NCBI GenBank assembly: GCA_003024985.2
Contig: PXIH01S0000607.1
DNA from: Euperipatoides rowelli
Lineage: Eukaryota; Onychophora; Udeonychophora; Euonychophora; Peripatopsidae
Strand: one strand, 5' to 3'
Length of the DNA stretch: 10,946 bases
A model generated the notes under the pieces. That model did not search any database, had not been told where the DNA came from, and saw only the letters and a program-made list of their open reading frames with translations. Shown here one piece after another: positions 8,017 to 10,946 of this stretch. Each line of letters opens with the position of its first letter. Within the stretch, counting starts at the first letter, position 1. Made by a program: the position numbers and the translations under genes.

Positions 8017-8540
8017 TGTTATGATAACGTTATGCTTTGTTCATCAACAAACATGACAATTAATTCATCTCAGATTACTACTTGGATAATAATTATTTAT
8101 CTATCATAAATAACTATCTATTATAAACATAAAACTAAACCTTAGTTTTAAATATTATTCATTAACTGGTCAGATAACGTATAAATCCAGATGGGATTGA
8201 TTTACTTTCCTCGTATCTCACAATCAACATCACTATACTACAAAAAAAACTACAGTATATCCAACAATGCAAGACAGGAAGTTGACATATATAATACATA
8301 AAATCAACCAAGATATTTCTCCCTGATTCAAAGTTGTTACACAGAGCATGGACACATATTAGATATTAATAATCAAATTATATAATAATTAGCATTTATA
8401 TAAATCTGTACCAAGAACAATAATTATTATATTATGATTAATTGGTTACATTATTGTTCTTAATACTTGATTCACATATTTACATTAAATTCAATCAAAC
8501 AATTCATTCAAGTTAATCATTTGGCTTTAGTTCATATGTG
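8017..8540 (-). repeat. 5' LTR of copia element
   Basis: It matches 5231-5724 from the inner end TGTTATGATAACG to about 8516 with scattered substitutions. Between 8177 and 8216 it has 40 bases where the partner has 12. The outer end (8517-8540) aligns only weakly, and the terminal TGTTGGAG of the partner is not recognisable, so the right boundary is approximate. The TATATAA motif is kept (around 8396-8402), whereas the two AATAAA hexamers of the partner are changed by substitution. Confidence 0.88.
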
Positions 8541-8572
8541 CAGACCAAACCAAATACTTATAATTTTTTAAA

Positions 8573-9190
8573 ACAGAATGCACTGTTGATGACATCATAG
8601 GAGTATGCCAACTTAGGGGTATGACATCATGTCATGTTTTACCCAGAATGCATTGCTGATGTCATTGAGGTAAAGTATATCTGGGTCTTTTGTATACAAG
8701 ATGGTGTCTTATAAGGTCACCTGGGGATATATGATGGCAAATTTTTTTCTGAAGGTAGGTGGGGCATCTGTGACATCCCCTGAGTTGTCGTTAATCCAGA
8801 TAGAACCTCGCTCTTGGATTTGTAGGTAGCCCTAATAAATGACCTCATGTCCCCTGAAGCATGCTATGATTGCTCCAACCATTATATATATATATATATA
8901 TATACAGTATGTATTTTGTATAATATATAATACTGTAGGCTATATACAATATATAGTATATACTGTGTATACAGTATATAAATATATATATAGGCCTATA
9001 TACTGTATATTCAGATATACAGTATACTGTAAATATATATATCTATATATATATATATATATATATACAGTATGTATTTTGTATAATATATAATACTGTA
9101 GGCTATATTATATTTTTTATTTTTTTTCTCTCTCTATGTTATTGATGCATCTTTCTGCATATCTAGGTGACATCACTTCCTGTTTAAGTA
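8573..9190. repeat. Candidate nonautonomous repeat with recurring TGACATCA motifs
   Basis: Two related units, CAGAATGCACTGTTGATGAC (from 8574) and CAGAATGCATTGCTGATGTC (from 8645), stand in direct order near the left side. CAGGAAGTGATGTCACC occurs on the opposite strand near 9168-9186. TGACATCA-type sequences recur at about 8590, 8624, 8658 and 9168. An AATAAA lies shortly after the right side (about 9200). This could be a decayed MITE, SINE or solo LTR with a TA microsatellite inside it. I recognise no coding and cannot name a family. Confidence 0.3.
8884..9108. repeat. TA microsatellite block with a 45-bp exact duplication
   Basis: Two TA runs (8884-8902 and about 9044-9065) each lead into the same 45 bases, 8901-8945 and 9064-9108, with no difference that I can see. 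Between them lie near-palindromes built of TATACTGTATA-like steps and a perfect 16-base palindrome TATATAGGCCTATATA near 8989-9004. An apparent 84-codon frame here is only the simple repeat. Confidence 0.85.
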
Positions 9191-10086
9191 ATGGCAATAA
9201 AATGTGTACGACTTTCTAGATTCTCTTGTGTTAAAATATGAGAAAGACAGAGATTATTCTCAAGCACTGACCTGTGGCTGTTCCCAAAATGGACAACCAC
9301 ACTGCACCCATAGGGATAACTATCTGTCTGGATAGCATTGCACTATCTTGCACACACTGCATCCTCTTTTGAATCCTCTGCCTTTCTTGAACATTTTAAC
9401 ATTAGATCTAGATAGGCCATCTCACACAATAAAGCATAGGAGCCAAATTCATTATGTTTTATGCCAAGAACCACAACAAGTGAATTAAAAAAAAAATTTA
9501 GCCCAAGAATATGGTGAATCTCTTTCATTAAAGATTTTTAGGAGACATAAACGATGATTTCCCTGTCAAACTTTATGTATACAGTATACTCTAACATAAG
9601 ATTTAATAGGAATGTAATCTTATATCGTAGATCCATGGTTTTATTAAACTAGAGGAGTTAGTCGAAAACTACACAGAGAGGTACTCAATATTTAGAAGAG
9701 AAAAAAACTCAAGACGCATATCAAGAATCAATTTTCATTGGAAAGCTATTTAATAGAAATTATCCAATAAAAATGCACTGATGAATGTTGAATCAAGTGC
9801 CTAAAAAATACGAATTGAAAATCTATAACATTTAAAAAAATTGAAAAAGATACCTAAAATTAATAATAACAACAATAAAACAATAAGAGCGCACTTAAGA
9901 ATCTGAGTGGACAGATATGCTAATTTTGACATGGAATCCTTTATTTTTTTTAAACCTATGGTACATTTGTAACAGTATGTCAAAGAAGAAAGGCCTTGCA
10001 TAAAATGAGGAGTTCAAAAACTTTAGGTAAAGCCTGCTATTCATCGAATCTTATTTGTTTATTTTTCGGATTAAATCTCTGTGGGT

Positions 10087-10215
10087 GTTACATCAAAATA
10101 AAGATTCAATGTGCTAGGATGAGTGATTGAGGATGAGTATTTTGCCTTACAAATATTCAAAGTCATTGTGCTAGGATAAGTGATTGAGGAGGGGTGTCTC
10201 AGCATACCAATATAC
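10087..10215. repeat. Two-copy tandem repeat, 57-bp period
   Basis: GTGCTAGGATGAGTGATTGA at 10111 recurs as GTGCTAGGATAAGTGATTGA at 10168, followed in both by GGA. The flanking sequence is more loosely repeated, including TTACA before and AATAT after each core. The outer edges are not sharp. It lies in the intron about 160 bases from the donor site. Confidence 0.75.
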
Positions 10216-10294
10216 AGATTTATTTACTAAATTTTTATAGAGTTAATATAAAAAACATTATATATTAATAACCAGAAATAATATTATATTAATA

Positions 10295-10319
10295 TTATAG
10301 TGCAAAAAAAGCACTATAA
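10295..10319. repeat. Perfect hairpin with A7 loop in the intron
   Basis: TTATAGTGC (10295-10303) and GCACTATAA (10311-10319) are exact inverted repeats around seven A residues. With one bulged base the pairing extends outward to about 10291 and 10324. On the gene strand it starts 55 bases after the splice donor. AT-rich DNA makes chance stems common, but the central GTGC/GCAC is not simple sequence. Confidence 0.75.
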
Positions 10320-10374
10320 ATATTATAAAGATACAGTCTTACTATAAAATAATATTTGAAATAGTTTGACAAAC

Positions 10375-10658
10375 CTTAAATGTTTGAACGTAGTCATCAT
10401 CCTTACTACTATTACGATAATGTTTGCCCAAATAAATTACTAAATATTCAAGAGGTAAAACTGAAATAGTTTCTCCAAATGTCACACAATGGGCTGCTGT
10501 GAGAATCCAATTTTTTCTAAGCAGCGATCCGCCACAATTAATCTGCCATTGGTTTTCTCTATTTGTTGCAATACCAGCCTGCCAGGGCCATTGTCCGACT
10601 TCACTAATATTACCATTTATAACCAGGGGTGGCCGAGGAAATGATGTTTTACCACATA
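10375..10658 (-). CDS. Exon of factor C-like serine protease (activation site and catalytic His)
   Basis: The 284-base exon starts after TTTTGAATGTTCTAG (acceptor AG at 10659-10660), completing a codon whose first base comes from an upstream exon. It ends at AAG|GTTTGT, phase 0. It encodes CGKTSFPRPPL, then VINGN, GQWPWQAGI, CGGSLL and LTAAHC. The catalytic His codon is 10489-10491 and the Cys42-Cys58 pair is present. The first Cys should tether the activation peptide to the domain. Counting back from GQWPW puts the new N-terminus at Val (10621-10623) and P1 at Leu (10624-10626), not Arg/Lys. The factor C and ModSP families also self-activate at nonbasic sites (known). LGKHYRNSSKDDDYV is very like factor C as I recall it. 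NIS and NSS are glycosylation sites. An in-frame ATG at 10671 lies in the intron and is not the start. Regulatory domains should lie further right. Confidence 0.92.
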
Positions 10659-10946
10659 CTAGAACATTCAAAATGGGGAAAAATCATGAATAACAGAAAA
10701 TAATGCAAAACAAAATACCTGATGTAAAAAAAATCACATTAAAAATTGAATTATAAAATTCCATTCTGGATGATCCTAAAAATATGTTATTTTAAAGTCA
10801 AATAAAACTTCACTTTTTAAAAATATTATCAACTTTGCAAACTTTGTTTTATTTTGCCAAAAAATGCATGTTTAATTCATCAAATTTTATTTCATTTAAA
10901 AAGGTGTGAAAATCTAAGTTTTATACAATGTTTATAAATTAAAAAA
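10659..10946 (-). other. Upstream intron of the protease gene (partial)
   Basis: Immediately left of the exon is a branch-like, T-rich stretch (minus strand TTTTTCCCCATTTTGAATG) followed by TTCTAG. The remainder to the window edge is AT-rich with no frame resembling the sushi, lectin or other cysteine-rich modules that precede the protease in factor C-like proteins. Confidence 0.7.

Larger units (their letters stand above)
5231..8540 (-). mobile_element. Internally deleted Ty1/copia-type LTR retrotransposon in the intron
   Basis: In element orientation (minus strand) the order is LTR, primer binding site, gag, protease, integrase, linker, polypurine tract, LTR. Protease before integrase in this arrangement is the copia order. 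Reverse transcriptase and RNase H, which should follow integrase, are absent. The internal part is about 2.3 kb rather than the usual 4 kb or more. The two LTRs differ at perhaps one base in eight by eye and by a 28-base indel, which suggests an old insertion. It lies in the same transcriptional orientation as the host protease gene. The right-hand end is blurred, because the outer 20-25 bases of that LTR match its partner poorly. No certain target-site duplication is seen. Confidence 0.92.
4705..10374 (-). other. Intron of the serine protease gene (5.67 kb)
   Basis: On the minus strand the donor is AAG|GTTTGT at 10374 and the acceptor CTTTTCAG|GCA at 4705, both phase 0. Joining the exons keeps frame and gives continuous protease homology (YVQTFK followed by AEEIIVHPHY), so no coding exon is missing between them. 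The intron carries the copia-type element and several simple repeats described separately. The stretches 4705-5230 (AT-rich) and 9200-10080 hold nothing else I can recognise. Confidence 0.88.

Noticed and set aside
8839-9093. 84-codon plus-strand frame rich in Tyr and Ile
   Set aside because: It is a translation of the TA microsatellite and has no protein character.
9343-9528. Minus-strand 61-codon frame
   Set aside because: No motif, no homology recognised, and it sits in the intron with no splice or promoter support.
9801-10001. Minus-strand 66-codon frame with a Leu-rich hydrophobic stretch
   Set aside because: The hydrophobic run comes from AT-rich trinucleotide repeats (around 9861-9890). 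It has no family resemblance and is intronic.
8541-10086. CRISPR-like or satellite array
   Set aside because: The repeats here are two-copy or simple TA runs without regular spacers, in an animal intron.
10659-10671. ATG at 10671 as the protease start codon
   Set aside because: It lies upstream of a good splice acceptor and would give no signal peptide. S1 proteases with a CGK linker normally have upstream exons.
10499-10693. Plus-strand 64-codon frame
   Set aside because: It is antisense to the exon with the catalytic His.

Overview
The window reads as AT-rich nuclear DNA from an invertebrate animal. It holds two spliced exons of one protein-coding gene with ordinary GT/AG splice sites, and two decayed LTR retrotransposons of different superfamilies. 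I see no bacterial or phage organisation. The protease closely resembles, by eye and from memory, the C-terminal catalytic domain of horseshoe-crab clotting factor C. An arthropod, perhaps a chelicerate, is therefore a reasonable guess, but the species cannot be fixed from this window.

Layout. 1-640: AT-rich, nothing recognised. About 650-3220, plus strand: a Ty3/gypsy-type element in the order gag zinc knuckles, protease, reverse transcriptase, RNase H, integrase. It is full of stops and frameshifts and has lost several catalytic residues. A very tentative LTR lies at 3608-3718. 3719-4157: AT-rich spacer and 3' flank of the host gene. 4177-4704, minus strand: terminal exon of the serine protease, with overlapping AATAAA hexamers just past the stop. 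4705-10374: a 5.67-kb intron. 10375-10658, minus strand: the preceding exon, with the catalytic His. Its acceptor is at 10659-10660, so further 5' exons lie beyond the right edge. 10659-10946: AT-rich upstream intron.

Inside the intron, and in the same orientation as the host gene, is a Ty1/copia-type element at about 5231-8540. It has two diverged LTRs, a primer binding site matching the anticodon arm of initiator tRNA-Met (the half-tRNA priming known for Drosophila copia), a broken gag, protease, integrase and linker, and a polypurine tract. Reverse transcriptase and RNase H are absent. The rest of the intron holds a candidate repeat region with recurring TGACATCA-type motifs (8573-9190), a TA microsatellite block with a 45-bp exact duplication (8884-9108), a two-copy 57-bp tandem repeat (about 10090-10215) and a perfect 9-bp hairpin 55 bases into the intron (10295-10319).

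The only plausibly functional gene is the protease. Its triad His/Asp/Ser, S1-pocket Asp and disulfide cysteines are intact. Its activation site has Leu rather than Arg/Lys at P1, as expected for self-activating initiator proteases at the head of a cascade. Nothing here looks like a wholly new system; the most interesting points are this initiator protease and the way its intron has been filled.
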